Positions 50,564 through 59,811 of a DNA stretch of 64,000 bases are shown one piece after another. Every line of letters begins with the position of its first letter. Positions within the stretch are counted from its first letter, which is position 1. The notes beneath the pieces were generated by a model. That model saw nothing but the letters and a program-made list of their open reading frames with translations. It was not told the DNA's origin and made no database searches. The DNA comes from Fusicatenibacter saccharivorans (lineage in GTDB: Bacteria > Bacillota > Clostridia > Lachnospirales > Lachnospiraceae), in NCBI RefSeq assembly GCF_027667425.1, contig NZ_JAQEGR010000007.1:62001-126000 (forward strand), read 5' to 3'. A program made the translations under genes and the position numbers.

Positions 50564-51694
50564 ATGCTTCTTTTATTACTATTTGGAATGGCGCTCGCCT
50601 GGTTTCTGCAGAAAAAGCTGTACCAGAAAAACTGGCAGAAAAACCTGAAAATCCAGGTCAGCTTCCAGGATTCCGCGATCTATGAGGGCGAGGAGAGTAC
50701 GTTAAAAGAGGTCGTCGTAAACGACAAACTGCTGCCGATTCCGGCACTCGAGCTTGGCATTTCGATGAGCCGCAATCTGGAATTCGACCGCGAGGCAAAA
50801 GCAAACGCAAGTATCACCGACCAGAGCTACAAACGCGATGTCTTTTCGTTCCTGTTTCATCAGCAGGTCACGAGAACACTGCCGTTTCAGGCGAAAAAAC
50901 GAGGATTCTACGAGATCACCGGTGCGCATGCCGTAGCGTACGATCTTTTTTTCCGGGAGGGTCTTTACAGCGATTACCCGCAGCAGACACAGATGTACGT
51001 TTACCCGCGCCAGGTCGATACTGCACGGATTCAGATGATCTGCCGTGCCGTGTCGGGCATGGTTCTGTCACGGAATCGCCTGTACGAGGACCCGTTTGAA
51101 TTTTCCGGTATCCGCGATTACCGGAAAGAAGACCCGATGAACCGCATCAACTGGAAATCGTCGGCACGGATGGGAGATCTGATGGTCAACCAGTTTGACG
51201 CGACGACGAGCGTGGAAGTTACGGTGCTTCTCGATATCGAGGACGCCAACATTCTGCGCGAGGAAGCGCAGGTCGAGGAGAGCATCCGCATCACGTCTTC
51301 GCTTGCGGCGCGGATGGTGAAAAACAAGATGAATCTGTGGGTGAAGAGCAATGCGAAAGATGAGGAGACCGGCGAGGAGCTGCGTGTCCATCTGGCAGCG
51401 GGCGCCGGAAAAACAGCGGAGCTGAACCGGAAACTGGCGTGCGTGCAGCTTGGGGGCAATCTCACAGGCAGCGCGGAGTTTCTGCACAAAGAGGCGGAAA
51501 AAGAGCTCACCGGCCACACCTACGTTGTCGTATCCAAAAACAGAACCGATGAGGTCCGTGAGGCGCTTCATCTGCTCTCCGGTGCGCAGAACCAGGTGCT
51601 GTGGGTGATTCCGTATCTGCCGGGCGAAGAAGTTCCGTCGGAGCAGAACCGTGCGTACACCGCAATCGGCTGGGAGGTGAAACCATGGAAATAA
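50564..51694 (+). CDS. DUF58-domain protein
   Basis: 376 aa. The start lies 6 nt after the MoxR stop. The N-terminus is hydrophobic (LLLLLFGMALAWFL), followed by a beta-rich domain; the DUF58 block is FSGIRDYRKEDPMNRINWK, then GDLMVNQFDATTSVEV. DUF58 proteins partner with MoxR ATPases. Its end overlaps the next start by 10 nt. The process handled by this operon is unknown but probably concerns the envelope. Confidence 0.88.
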   Translation: MLLLLLFGMALAWFLQKKLYQKNWQKNLKIQVSFQDSAIYEGEESTLKEVVVNDKLLPIPALELGISMSRNLEFDREAKANASITDQSYKRDVFSFLFHQQVTRTLPFQAKKRGFYEITGAHAVAYDLFFREGLYSDYPQQTQMYVYPRQVDTARIQMICRAVSGMVLSRNRLYEDPFEFSGIRDYRKEDPMNRINWKSSARMGDLMVNQFDATTSVEVTVLLDIEDANILREEAQVEESIRITSSLAARMVKNKMNLWVKSNAKDEETGEELRVHLAAGAGKTAELNRKLACVQLGGNLTGSAEFLHKEAEKELTGHTYVVVSKNRTDEVREALHLLSGAQNQVLWVIPYLPGEEVPSEQNRAYTAIGWEVKPWK

Positions 51695-53064
51695 AAAAGA
51701 CACCGGTACAGATCCCGCTGACCTGGCTTCATGTCTGGCTTTTATTCGCCGGCATCTATGGCTTTGCCGCCGGTTTTCTGGAGCTGACGGGAAGGGAGGC
51801 GCTGTATTTCTGCGCCATATCCTTATTGCTGCTGATTCCGGCCGCTGCAAGCTGGATTCTGATCCGGAAAACGAAAGCACTCTGGCAGTTTCTGCTTGGC
51901 GGAATTGCGGTCTGCGCGGTGACGTATCTGGCAGCGAAATTTTTCTGTTCCCTGTTCAGTGTGCAGGCGGCAGCGGTAATTGAAGCGTCTGTGGCGGCAA
52001 ACGATGGAAAAAACAAGTTTGAGAACGGTATTTCTCCTGCATTTCTGGAGAGCCTTTCCGGCGTGATGACGGGTCTTATGGCCGCTGTGATTTTCCTGAT
52101 CCGCGGCTATGTCAGAATCCGCAAAGGCCAGTTAAAGAAAGCAGCGCAGGAACTGCCGGCCGGCTCAATGCCGCTGGCGGATATGGAAGCGTGGGAGATC
52201 CCGACGCTCCTCGATGAGCCAAAGCCCCTTCATTTTCTCTGGTTTATGATACAGTATGTGATCGGTGTGCTGATGAAAATGCCGTTCTACTGGCATCTGA
52301 TCTACTGGTTTTTCTTTGCAGATGTATTCCTGTGCTTCTTCTGCCAGTACCTCGACGGCATGCACGGGTTCATCCGTGACCATCAGAAAATCGCCAATCT
52401 CCCGGTGGAGACGATGCAGCGGACGGGAAAACTGATCCTGAAAATTGCAGTACTCCTTCTGGTACTGTTCGTGCTCCCATCGGCGCTCTACGGAAAGGAT
52501 CCGATTGCGGAGGCGATCGCAGGATATGAGCCGAAAGAGCTGGAAAGCGATCTTACGATCGAAACACCGGAGGCCGAGACGCCGCAGGGCATGGAGCAGG
52601 CCGATCTGTCCGATATGCTGGGGGACAAAGAGTACAAACCGATGCCGCAGTGGATCCAGAATCTTTTTACGGCGGTCATGTATCTTGTGATGGTTGCCGT
52701 CGGAACCGCGGTTCTGCGGGCGATTTACCAGAGCGTAAAAAATGCGGGAAAAGCCTTCTCAGAGGATGAGGAGGACGAAGTTCTCTTCCTGCATCAGGGA
52801 AACGACGAACGGGAAAATCTGCCGTGGCGGCGGGAAAAGAAAGAGGGCTATCTCTCCCCGAATATGCGTATCCGCCGGCAGTATAAAAAAACGATCAAAA
52901 AAGCCGGAAAATACCAGCCGACCGGAGCCGAAACCCCGGCGGAGCTGGAAGAGAGAAACGAGCTTTCCGGCGACGGCATGAGACGGCTGCACGACGGCTA
53001 TGAAAAAGCCCGTTACAGCCGCGAGGGCTGCACAAAAGAAGAGGCGGAAGCGCTGCGGAACTGA
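51685..53064 (+). CDS. Multi-pass membrane protein of the MoxR-DUF58 operon (DUF4129-like C-terminus)
   Basis: 459 aa from ATG 51685 (GGGAGGTG upstream). Four N-terminal helices (residues ~10-140, e.g. WLHVWLLFAGIYGFAAGF) and two more at ~190 and ~250 precede another near 335. The C-terminal cytosolic tail LSPNMRIRRQYKKTIKKAG resembles DUF4129 tails that often follow transglutaminase domains; no transglutaminase triad is visible. Likely the membrane partner of the MoxR/DUF58 pair. Confidence 0.7.
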   Translation: MEIKKTPVQIPLTWLHVWLLFAGIYGFAAGFLELTGREALYFCAISLLLLIPAAASWILIRKTKALWQFLLGGIAVCAVTYLAAKFFCSLFSVQAAAVIEASVAANDGKNKFENGISPAFLESLSGVMTGLMAAVIFLIRGYVRIRKGQLKKAAQELPAGSMPLADMEAWEIPTLLDEPKPLHFLWFMIQYVIGVLMKMPFYWHLIYWFFFADVFLCFFCQYLDGMHGFIRDHQKIANLPVETMQRTGKLILKIAVLLLVLFVLPSALYGKDPIAEAIAGYEPKELESDLTIETPEAETPQGMEQADLSDMLGDKEYKPMPQWIQNLFTAVMYLVMVAVGTAVLRAIYQSVKNAGKAFSEDEEDEVLFLHQGNDERENLPWRREKKEGYLSPNMRIRRQYKKTIKKAGKYQPTGAETPAELEERNELSGDGMRRLHDGYEKARYSREGCTKEEAEALRN

Positions 53065-53065
53065 T

Positions 53066-53542
53066 TTAAAACCAGTTCCCAGCAGCGGTCCACAGCCAAT
53101 AGAGAAAGCCGAGCAGCCAGCTTGCAAAGACACCGTACAGAATGACAGGTCCGGCGATGGTGAAAATTTTCGCACCGATGCCGAAGACCTGTCCTTCTTT
53201 TTTATATTCAATCGCAGGAGCTGCAACCGAGTTGGCAAAGCCGGTGATCGGGACGAGCGCACCGCAGCCGGCAAAGGTGACGATTTTCTGATAGATGTTG
53301 AGGCCGGTTAAAATCACACTGCTAAGGATCAGAATCAGCGAGCACCAGGAGCCAGCGTCATCTTTGCTGAGTGAGAACTGCGTTTTGCCGATATGGAGCA
53401 GAATCTGCCCCACGACACAGATCAGACCGCCGACGATAAAGGCTTTTGCCATATTGCAGAAGAGATTCTGCTTTGGCGTCACCTCTTTGACAAACTGTTC
53501 GTATTCTTTTTTTGCCCGTTCACTTTTTAAACTCTGCATCAC
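53066..53542 (-). CDS. spoVAC: Stage V sporulation protein AC
   Basis: 158 aa, ~4-5 membrane helices. It has NMAKAFIVGGLICVVGQIL, GALVPITGFANSVAAPAIEY and GIGAKIFTIAGPVILYGV, as in SpoVAC, the mechanosensitive channel that moves dipicolinic acid into and out of spores. It is the last of three minus-strand spoVA genes. It converges with the MoxR operon, with only one base between their stop codons, so the two transcripts run toward each other. Confidence 0.93.
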   Translation of the reverse strand: MMQSLKSERAKKEYEQFVKEVTPKQNLFCNMAKAFIVGGLICVVGQILLHIGKTQFSLSKDDAGSWCSLILILSSVILTGLNIYQKIVTFAGCGALVPITGFANSVAAPAIEYKKEGQVFGIGAKIFTIAGPVILYGVFASWLLGFLYWLWTAAGNWF

Positions 53543-53558
53543 ATCTTACCTCCAGTTC

Positions 53559-53981
53559 TTATTGAAATCCACTTGCAAAATAATAGAGAGAGCCCGCGAT
53601 TTTCCCTGCCGCCATGCAGAGAATTACAAACGGCAGTCCGCGCGTCAGTCCGATCCGGCGGCAGAGGATCGAAAACAGGTTGACGACTTCGCCGAGCGCG
53701 ATGATCCAGCTTCCCAGATAAATGCCCGCAAAAAGCCAGAACACACCGGCCGTCCAGGAGGGCAGGGAAAACGAGAAGGTGCCAAGCGAGAAAAGATCGC
53801 CGAACAGCGCCCCGGCCATACAGCAGCATTCGTAAAAACGCAGACTCTCTGCTGTCTTTGTGATGCCGGCGTACCGTGTCACGATGCCAAGGCCGATCAC
53901 AAGCGCGACAAGGCCGCTCGCGATGAAAAAGCCAAGGCTAAGACCGGCTGTGATCAGCAGGATCTCTGGCAGGATTCGCAT
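53559..53981 (-). CDS. spoVAB: Stage V sporulation protein AB
   Basis: 140 aa from ATG 53981, with AAAGGAGG ahead. Strongly hydrophobic throughout: ILPEILLITAGLSLGFFIAS, GLGIVTRYAGITKTA and LGEVVNLFSILCRRIGL match SpoVAB, an inner-membrane protein of the DPA channel complex. Its start overlaps the end of spoVAA, and spoVAC starts 16 nt after its stop. The upstream frame extension is within spoVAA and not used. Confidence 0.88.
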   Translation of the reverse strand: MRILPEILLITAGLSLGFFIASGLVALVIGLGIVTRYAGITKTAESLRFYECCCMAGALFGDLFSLGTFSFSLPSWTAGVFWLFAGIYLGSWIIALGEVVNLFSILCRRIGLTRGLPFVILCMAAGKIAGSLYYFASGFQ

Positions 53982-54606
53982 GAAAAGCCTCCTTTCCTTT
54001 ACCGGAGCGGTCGTTCTGTTCGATAATGGTCGTATCGATATCATCCTCGTAGACCCGCATTTCCACCTCGAGCGGCGTCGGGTCCTGCGTGAATTTCCGC
54101 CGTCCGAAATGGTTGAAATAGAGCACGACGCCAAGGCCGATGCCGATGGAATATGAAATTTCCAGCACCGAAAATCCGGGCGTCATCTGCGGGAGAAAAC
54201 GGGTGTAAACATCCAAAAACAGCTCGCGGACGCCGATGTCGGTGTGGAAGGTCATAATGGAAAACGCAGTTCCGATAAACGTAAGGATGCCGACCAGAAT
54301 CGTTTTGCACCAGCTGATCCAGGTGTTTTTCTGACGCGGATCCTCGTACGTTAAAATAAAATTCGGCTCGCCGATGTGGGTGACATCGACGTGCTCCTCG
54401 GCCTCCGTGACGAGGCGGACGAGGGTGGAGGCGGAGCAGACGTAGCGCCCGTATCCGTCATCGGGAAGATGCGCCACGCGGCGGACCTGATTGCGGGCGA
54501 GGACAGCGCCGTCTGAACAGGAAAGCTGCGCCACATCGCCGAGCGTCACGACGGGACTGGTGATTTTGATATTACGCTCCGTCTGAAGATACAGCATTTC
54601 ACTCAT
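53938..54606 (-). CDS. spoVAA: Stage V sporulation protein AA
   Basis: 222 aa; I prefer ATG 54606, 11 nt after GAGG, over ATG 54615. An N-terminal soluble domain starts MSEMLYLQTERNIKI and has VTLGDVAQL, followed by two membrane helices (TILVGILTFIGTAFSIMTF; LEISYSIGIGLGVVLYF), as in SpoVAA. First gene of the minus-strand half-operon. The spoVAD start lies ~157 nt away on the other strand. Confidence 0.88.
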   Translation of the reverse strand: MSEMLYLQTERNIKITSPVVTLGDVAQLSCSDGAVLARNQVRRVAHLPDDGYGRYVCSASTLVRLVTEAEEHVDVTHIGEPNFILTYEDPRQKNTWISWCKTILVGILTFIGTAFSIMTFHTDIGVRELFLDVYTRFLPQMTPGFSVLEISYSIGIGLGVVLYFNHFGRRKFTQDPTPLEVEMRVYEDDIDTTIIEQNDRSGKGKEAFHANPARDPADHSRS

Positions 54607-54763
54607 GAAAAACATTCCTCTAAAAGTTTCTGAAACAGGATTTTTGTGCTACAGCGTACAGAGTTCCCTAAAACAGGAAAATCATGCGTAAGAATGGAAA
54701 AAACGGAAATACTGAAGGTCAGAAATGGTAAGACGCAAAATAAGAAAACGGAGGAATTTGCCG

Positions 54764-55783
54764 ATGAGACAGATGACAGGAAAGCAGAGCATCTCGTTTG
54801 CCAAAGCCGTCTATATCGAGGGCAGCGCGGCGATTGTAGGAGAAAAGGAAAAGGATGGACCGCTGGGCGAATACTTTTCGCACACGCTTTCGGACCCGAT
54901 GTGCGGGCAGGAGAGCTGGGAGGAGGGCGAGAGTGAACTGCAGCTTGCCACCGCGAAGCTGGCAATGCAGAAAGCCAATGTGAGGCCGGAGCAGATCCGC
55001 ATGATTTTTGCGGGCGATCTTCTGGCACAGTCAATCGCATCATCGTTCGGCCTGGTGGATCTGAACTGCCCGCTCTACGGCCTGTTCGGTGCCTGCTCGA
55101 CGATGGGAGAGGCGCTTTCGCTTGGCGCGATGGCAGTCGCGGGAGGATACGGTGACCGGGTGCTGGCGGTGACATCGAGCCACTTTGGAACGGCGGAGAA
55201 GGAGTTCCGTTTTCCGCTCGCCTACGGAAACCAGCGCCCGCCGTCCGCGAGCTGGACGGTGACGGGAAGCGGCGCGTGTGTGCTTGGAAAAACGAAGAGC
55301 AGAGTGAAAATCACGGGCGCTACGACGGGAAAAATCATTGATTACGGGCTGAAAGACAACCAGAACATGGGCGCCTGCATGGCCCCCGCTGCGTGCGATA
55401 CGATTGCACAGAACCTCGTCGATTTCAACCGGGAACCGGCCGATTACGACCGCATTGTGACGGGAGATCTCGGCGTTGTGGGGCGGGAAATTCTGCTGGA
55501 GCTGCTGAAGAAAAAAGGATACGATATCTCGGAACAGCACAGTGACTGCGGCATGCTGATCTTCGATCCGGCAAAACAGGACACCGGTGCGGGCGGAAGC
55601 GGCTGCGGCTGTGCGGCATCGGTGCTGGCGGAGTATCTGCTGCCGAAGCTGGAAAACGGAGAGTGGAAGAGGATTCTGTTTGTACCGACTGGTGCGCTGA
55701 TGTCGAAGGTCAGCTTTCAGGAGGGCAGCAGCGTGCCTGGTATTGCACAGGCGGTTGTAATCGAGAGGGAGGAGGATGTGTAA
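54764..55783 (+). CDS. spoVAD: Stage V sporulation protein AD
   Basis: 339 aa from ATG 54764 after CGGAGGAA. Thiolase-like fold: YIEGSAAIVGEKEKDGPLG, LYGLFGACSTMGEALSLG, TGDLGVVGREILLELL, GGSGCGCAASVLAEYLLP. SpoVAD binds dipicolinic acid. It is divergent from spoVAA, an arrangement unlike the single operon of Bacillus. SpoVAE follows at once. Confidence 0.95.
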   Translation: MRQMTGKQSISFAKAVYIEGSAAIVGEKEKDGPLGEYFSHTLSDPMCGQESWEEGESELQLATAKLAMQKANVRPEQIRMIFAGDLLAQSIASSFGLVDLNCPLYGLFGACSTMGEALSLGAMAVAGGYGDRVLAVTSSHFGTAEKEFRFPLAYGNQRPPSASWTVTGSGACVLGKTKSRVKITGATTGKIIDYGLKDNQNMGACMAPAACDTIAQNLVDFNREPADYDRIVTGDLGVVGREILLELLKKKGYDISEQHSDCGMLIFDPAKQDTGAGGSGCGCAASVLAEYLLPKLENGEWKRILFVPTGALMSKVSFQEGSSVPGIAQAVVIEREEDV

Positions 55784-55784
55784 A

Positions 55785-56153
55785 ATGGGAACGTTCATGG
55801 AATATTTCAATGCCTTCTGGGTCGGCGGCCTCATTTGTGCCCTGTGCCAGATTCTGCTCGACCGCACGAAAATGCTGCCGGGAAGAATTATGGTAACGCT
55901 TGTGTGCACGGGCGCGGTGTTGAGCTTTCTGGGACTCTACGATCCATTTGCAGAATACGCCGGGGCAGGCGCGTCGGTGCCGCTGCTCGGGTTCGGGCAT
56001 CTTTTGTTTCAGGGAGTAAAAGATGCCGTAAAAGAAAGCGGATTTTTAGGATTGTTCCAGGGCGGATTAAAGGCGGGGGCTGTCGGAACATCAGCGGCGT
56101 TGATTTTCGCGTATCTTGCAAGCTGGATTTTCCAGCCGAAGATGAAAAAATAG
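55785..56153 (+). CDS. spoVAE: Stage V sporulation protein AE
   Basis: 122 aa from ATG 55785 (GGGAGGAGG upstream; the ATG at 55776 would be too close). It has FNAFWVGGLICALCQILLD, AGASVPLLGFGHLLFQGVK and FQGGLKAGAVGTSAALIFAY, typical of SpoVAE (AEB) membrane proteins. Last gene of the plus-strand half-operon. No spoVAEA or spoVAF is found next to it. Confidence 0.93.
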   Translation: MGTFMEYFNAFWVGGLICALCQILLDRTKMLPGRIMVTLVCTGAVLSFLGLYDPFAEYAGAGASVPLLGFGHLLFQGVKDAVKESGFLGLFQGGLKAGAVGTSAALIFAYLASWIFQPKMKK

Positions 56154-56164
56154 CAGGTGAAAAA

Positions 56165-56287
56165 TTGCGCAGAAGCAGGCGGACTGATATAATAAAGAAA
56201 AATGCCGCAGAAAAAAGCAGAATCGCAGCGGCAGGACGAATACAGAAAAAAGCGGGTGTTTTGCGGAAAAAACATCAAAACACCCGC
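56165..56287 (+). promoter_or_regulatory. Promoter and leader hairpin of the alkyltransferase fusion gene
   Basis: TTGCGC (56165-56170), 17 nt, TATAAT (56188-56193). In the leader a perfect hairpin GCGGGTGTTTTG (56252-56263) with CAAAACACCCGC (56276-56287) has no T tail, so it may stabilise the mRNA or end the spoVA transcript. Confidence 0.6.
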
Positions 56288-56310
56288 GACAGGAAGAAAG
56301 GAAGTCTGCA

Positions 56311-56973
56311 ATGAAGACAAGAGAAGAAGCGCTATCCTATGGCCTTTCCTTCCCGGACACATATCAGGAAGCACCGTTCCACGATGACAACTGGCAGCTC
56401 ATCCGCGTGAAAGGAAGCAAAAAGGCATTTCTGTGGGTCTATGAAAAGGACGGAATCATTCAGCTGAATGTAAAAGCAAACCCGGAATGGCGGGACTACT
56501 GGCGCGATGCATTCGCGTCAGTTATCCCGGGATATCATCAGAACAAAGAACATTGGAACACGATTCTCCTCGACGGAACCGTACCCGATGACGCTGTGCG
56601 TACCATGATCGCCGAGAGCTACGACATCATCACGGACAGCCCGACCAAAAGAATCTATGAGGCGGTAAAGCAGATTCCGCGCGGAAAAGTGGCGACATAC
56701 GGCCAGATAGCAGCGCTTGCAGGCGAGCCGAAGATGGCGCGTGCCGTGGGAAACGCCTTACATAAAAACACAGATCCGGAGCACATTCCATGCTACCGTG
56801 TGGTAAACTCCAAAGGCGAACTGGCCGCGGAATTTGTCTTCGGCGGCGCCGGGAAACAGGCGGATATGCTGGAGGCAGACGGCATTGTGCTGGAAAACGG
56901 CCGCGTCAATTTAAAGAAGTACGGCATCAACGTGGAAGAGATGCTGGCACAGCGGGAGCTGGAGCAAAACTGA
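56311..56973 (+). CDS. MmcQ/YjbR-like domain fused to an O6-alkylguanine-DNA alkyltransferase domain
   Basis: 220 aa. Residues ~1-110 are an MmcQ/YjbR fold (ALSYGLSFPDTYQEAPFHD, NVKANPEWRDYWRD). From ~115 on is the DNA-binding alkyltransferase domain: IYEAVKQIPRGKVATYGQIA, ARAVGNALHKN, then IPCYRVVNSKGELA. The active Cys is in PCYRV (usual PCHRV), so the His to Tyr change is notable. The Cys is kept, unlike ATL proteins. It would repair O6-alkylguanine by transferring the alkyl group to that Cys. Confidence 0.85.
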   Translation: MKTREEALSYGLSFPDTYQEAPFHDDNWQLIRVKGSKKAFLWVYEKDGIIQLNVKANPEWRDYWRDAFASVIPGYHQNKEHWNTILLDGTVPDDAVRTMIAESYDIITDSPTKRIYEAVKQIPRGKVATYGQIAALAGEPKMARAVGNALHKNTDPEHIPCYRVVNSKGELAAEFVFGGAGKQADMLEADGIVLENGRVNLKKYGINVEEMLAQRELEQN

Positions 56974-56996
56974 AAAAATAGGATGCACAAAACAGC

Positions 56997-57039
56997 GAAA
57001 GACCGGAACGGCAGAGGAAAATGTCCGTTTCGGTCTTTC
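56997..57039. terminator. Bidirectional terminator between alkyltransferase (+) and PatB-type (-) genes
   Basis: GAAAGACCGGAACGG (56997-57011) pairs with CCGTTTCGGTCTTTC (57025-57039), with one G-T pair. Confidence 0.78.
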
Positions 57040-57072
57040 ATTATGTTTGGCTTATAAAATTAGAAAATACAA

Positions 57073-58275
57073 TTATTTCGCATTGAATACATACTTATCC
57101 ATACGGTCAAATGCCTCTTTCACAAGCACATGCGGCAGTGCCAGATTCAGGCGGATCGCATACGGTCTGTGGAACGGCCGTCCGTCCTGCCAGATCACGC
57201 CGACAGCAACACCGGCTTTCAGCAGTGTATCCATATCGGTATCATGCTCCTTGCACCACTCCTCGCAGTCGAGGTACAGCATGTACGTTCCTTCTGGTTT
57301 GGAAAGCTTCACGCCCTTGAAATGCTCGAGAATGTAGTTGTACGCATAATCCGCATTCGATTTCAGCACTTCGCGCAGTTCATCCACCCACTGGTATCCC
57401 TCCGGACGGTAAGCGCCGATCAGCGCATGAACAGAGAGTACGTTCGGAGAATTGTAGTGAGAAAGGGACGAAGCCTTCTCCACACGGTCGCGCAGCATGC
57501 GGTTGTAGATGATGTGGTAGGAGCCTACAAGGCCAGCCAGGTTAAAGGTCTTGGACGGTGCATAAAGTGCGATGGTGCGCTCGCGTGCATCCTTCGAAAC
57601 GGACTGCGTTGGGATATGTTTGAAGCCCGGCAGTGTCAGGTCAGACCAGATCTCATCGGAGATGACAACGCATTCATTTGCTTTGTAAATTTCCATCGCC
57701 TTTTCAATTTCCTCGCGCTCCCAGACACGGCCTGTCGGGTTGTGCGGAGAGCAGAAAATCGCGAAATGAATGTTGTGTTCTTTTAACTTGCGGTCCATAT
57801 CGGCGTAGTCCATACGCCATACGCCGTTCTCATCCTGAACAAGATCGGAGAGAACGATATTGCGTCCGCAGTTCTCAAGAACACCGGTAAAACCGATGTA
57901 TGTCGGGGAATGCAGAAGAATGGATTCGCCCGGGGATGTAAAAGCGGCAGCAGCCGAAGCAACACAGCCGAGCACGCCGTTCTCATAGCCGATCGCCTCA
58001 CGCGGCAGATCTTCCACACCGTTGCGCTCTTTCTGCCAGCGGATGATGCTGTCAAAATATGCATCCGGCAGATTAAAGTAGCCAAAATGCGGTTCGTTGA
58101 CTCTCGCGTGAATTGCTTCCTGAATGGTCGGAAGAGACGGGAAGTTCATGTCGGCCACCCACATCGGGATGCGGGAGAAGCCCTCTTTGACTTCCGCACC
58201 CGGAATCGGGATCTGATCGACAGCGATCGAATCGTGGCCGCTGCGGTTCATCAGAGATGTAAAATCGTATTTCAT
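57073..58275 (-). CDS. PatB/MalY-type PLP-dependent C-S lyase or aminotransferase
   Basis: 400 aa from ATG 58275 (GGAGGGTTTTTACCA upstream). IPMWVADMNFPSLPTIQEAI, CSPHNPTGRVW, VVISDEIWSDL and ALYAPSKTFNLAGLVGSYH with the PLP lysine define the PatB/MalY group. They cleave cystathionine-like C-S bonds to thiol, pyruvate and ammonia. Gene single; proB is ~175 nt further upstream on the same strand, likely separate. Confidence 0.87.
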   Translation of the reverse strand: MKYDFTSLMNRSGHDSIAVDQIPIPGAEVKEGFSRIPMWVADMNFPSLPTIQEAIHARVNEPHFGYFNLPDAYFDSIIRWQKERNGVEDLPREAIGYENGVLGCVASAAAAFTSPGESILLHSPTYIGFTGVLENCGRNIVLSDLVQDENGVWRMDYADMDRKLKEHNIHFAIFCSPHNPTGRVWEREEIEKAMEIYKANECVVISDEIWSDLTLPGFKHIPTQSVSKDARERTIALYAPSKTFNLAGLVGSYHIIYNRMLRDRVEKASSLSHYNSPNVLSVHALIGAYRPEGYQWVDELREVLKSNADYAYNYILEHFKGVKLSKPEGTYMLYLDCEEWCKEHDTDMDTLLKAGVAVGVIWQDGRPFHRPYAIRLNLALPHVLVKEAFDRMDKYVFNAK

Positions 58276-58450
58276 TGGTAAAAACCCTCCTTTGTGTTTG
58301 CTGTGCTCTCGAAGTAAAACCAAAAGCACATGGAAAACCGGATGCAGCTTCCTTTCCTCGCTGAAAGAAAAACCTGCAGCCGGCTGAATACAAATATTAT
58401 AACACGGAGGGGAATTTTCGTAAACAAAAGAATGCTTTATTCGGCACCAT

Positions 58451-59533
58451 TTATTCCGCGCCGATCCAGTTATCGCGGTTGATTGCTTCCGTGTGGCTGG
58501 TGCTTTCGTTCATGATTTTCTGCAGATCCGGCCGGTCATAGTTGACAATGCCCTTTCCGAGATATTCATGGCTGCCGCGCCGGAAGACGCTGACGACATC
58601 GCCTTTCTTAAAATCGCCTTCGACTGCCACGATGCCTTTAGGAAGCAGGCTCTTTGCCTGAACAGCAAGTGCTTCTGCGGCACCCTCATCGACGTAGAGG
58701 TTGCCCGCACTCGGCGCATAGAATGCCATCCACTGCAGACGCGTTTTCATGTTGTGGCCGCTGGCGGTAAAGTACGTTCCTTTTGCGGTTCCTTTCACCG
58801 CACGCACAATGTTGTTTTCCTCCGCCGAGGAGCAGATCAGAACCGGCACACCGGCTCTTGTGGCAAGCGAAGCGGCGGAGAGCTTCGTTGTCATGCCTCC
58901 CGTTCCGTTGCCCGATCCCGCACCGCCTGCCGCAGCAGTGAGCTCCGGCGTGATCTCATTTACCACGTCGATATGGCGCGCATTCGGGTCACTCTTTGGA
59001 TTGGTAGTGTAGAGCCCGTCGATATCGGTCAGCAGAATCAGAAGCGATGCATGCAGCATCGCAGCCACCTGGGCAGAGAGCGTGTCGTTGTCGCCGACCT
59101 TCAGCTCCTCAATCGCGATCGTATCGTTCTCATTGATGATCGGAATCGCACCGCGCCCGAGCAGGACGGAGAGGGAGCCGAAGATGTTTTTATAGCGGCG
59201 GCGGTCCTCAAAGTCACTGCGGTTCAAAAGAATCTGCGCACACGGAATCTGGTACGCCATCAGATTTTTCGTGTATTCCTCCATCAGAAGGCCCTGGCCG
59301 ACAGCAGCGGCAGCCTGTTTATCGTCAATTTTCGTCGGCCGTTTTTTAAAGCCGAGACGGGAAAAGCCTGCGGCGATCGCACCGGAGGAAACGAGAATCA
59401 CATGGTGGCCTGCCGTCTGCAGCGCGGCAAGCTGGGTCGTAATGTTCCGTATTTTTTCAGCATCCATGGTTCCGTCTGAGAGTGTCAGGGAGCTGGTGCC
59501 GACTTTCACAACTATCGTCTGTTTTTCCATCAT
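58451..59533 (-). CDS. proB: Glutamate 5-kinase
   Basis: 360 aa. The amino-acid kinase domain has VVKVGTSSLTLSDG at the start, VSSGAIAAGF, IINENDTIAIEE and VGDNDTLSAQVAA, LLTDIDGLYTTNPKSDP, and GMTTKLSAASLATRAG. A C-terminal PUA domain follows (NLYVDEGAAEALAVQAKSLL). It phosphorylates glutamate in proline synthesis. proA is not adjacent, which is unusual. No clear T-box is seen upstream. Confidence 0.95.
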   Translation of the reverse strand: MMEKQTIVVKVGTSSLTLSDGTMDAEKIRNITTQLAALQTAGHHVILVSSGAIAAGFSRLGFKKRPTKIDDKQAAAAVGQGLLMEEYTKNLMAYQIPCAQILLNRSDFEDRRRYKNIFGSLSVLLGRGAIPIINENDTIAIEELKVGDNDTLSAQVAAMLHASLLILLTDIDGLYTTNPKSDPNARHIDVVNEITPELTAAAGGAGSGNGTGGMTTKLSAASLATRAGVPVLICSSAEENNIVRAVKGTAKGTYFTASGHNMKTRLQWMAFYAPSAGNLYVDEGAAEALAVQAKSLLPKGIVAVEGDFKKGDVVSVFRRGSHEYLGKGIVNYDRPDLQKIMNESTSHTEAINRDNWIGAE

Positions 59534-59811
59534 GAAAACCTCAAATGTAAGAAATGATAAGAAACGTTGTTTACGGGTGACAAAACATCAATTACAGACA
59601 CTTTAACACAGTACTGTGTGAGAGTCAAGAAGATGCGGAATGGTCGTTACATTTTTCGTGAAAGATCTGCAAAAAGATAGAAATTTGTTGCTGGAATTCT
59701 GAAAAAGTATGGTAGAATAGAAAACGAGAAAAAGGTGTGTGCAGAAATACATTTTTCCTGAAAAACAAAAGAAGCGGAAAGAAGTCCGGCGCACGACGGA
59801 GGGAGTCCAAG

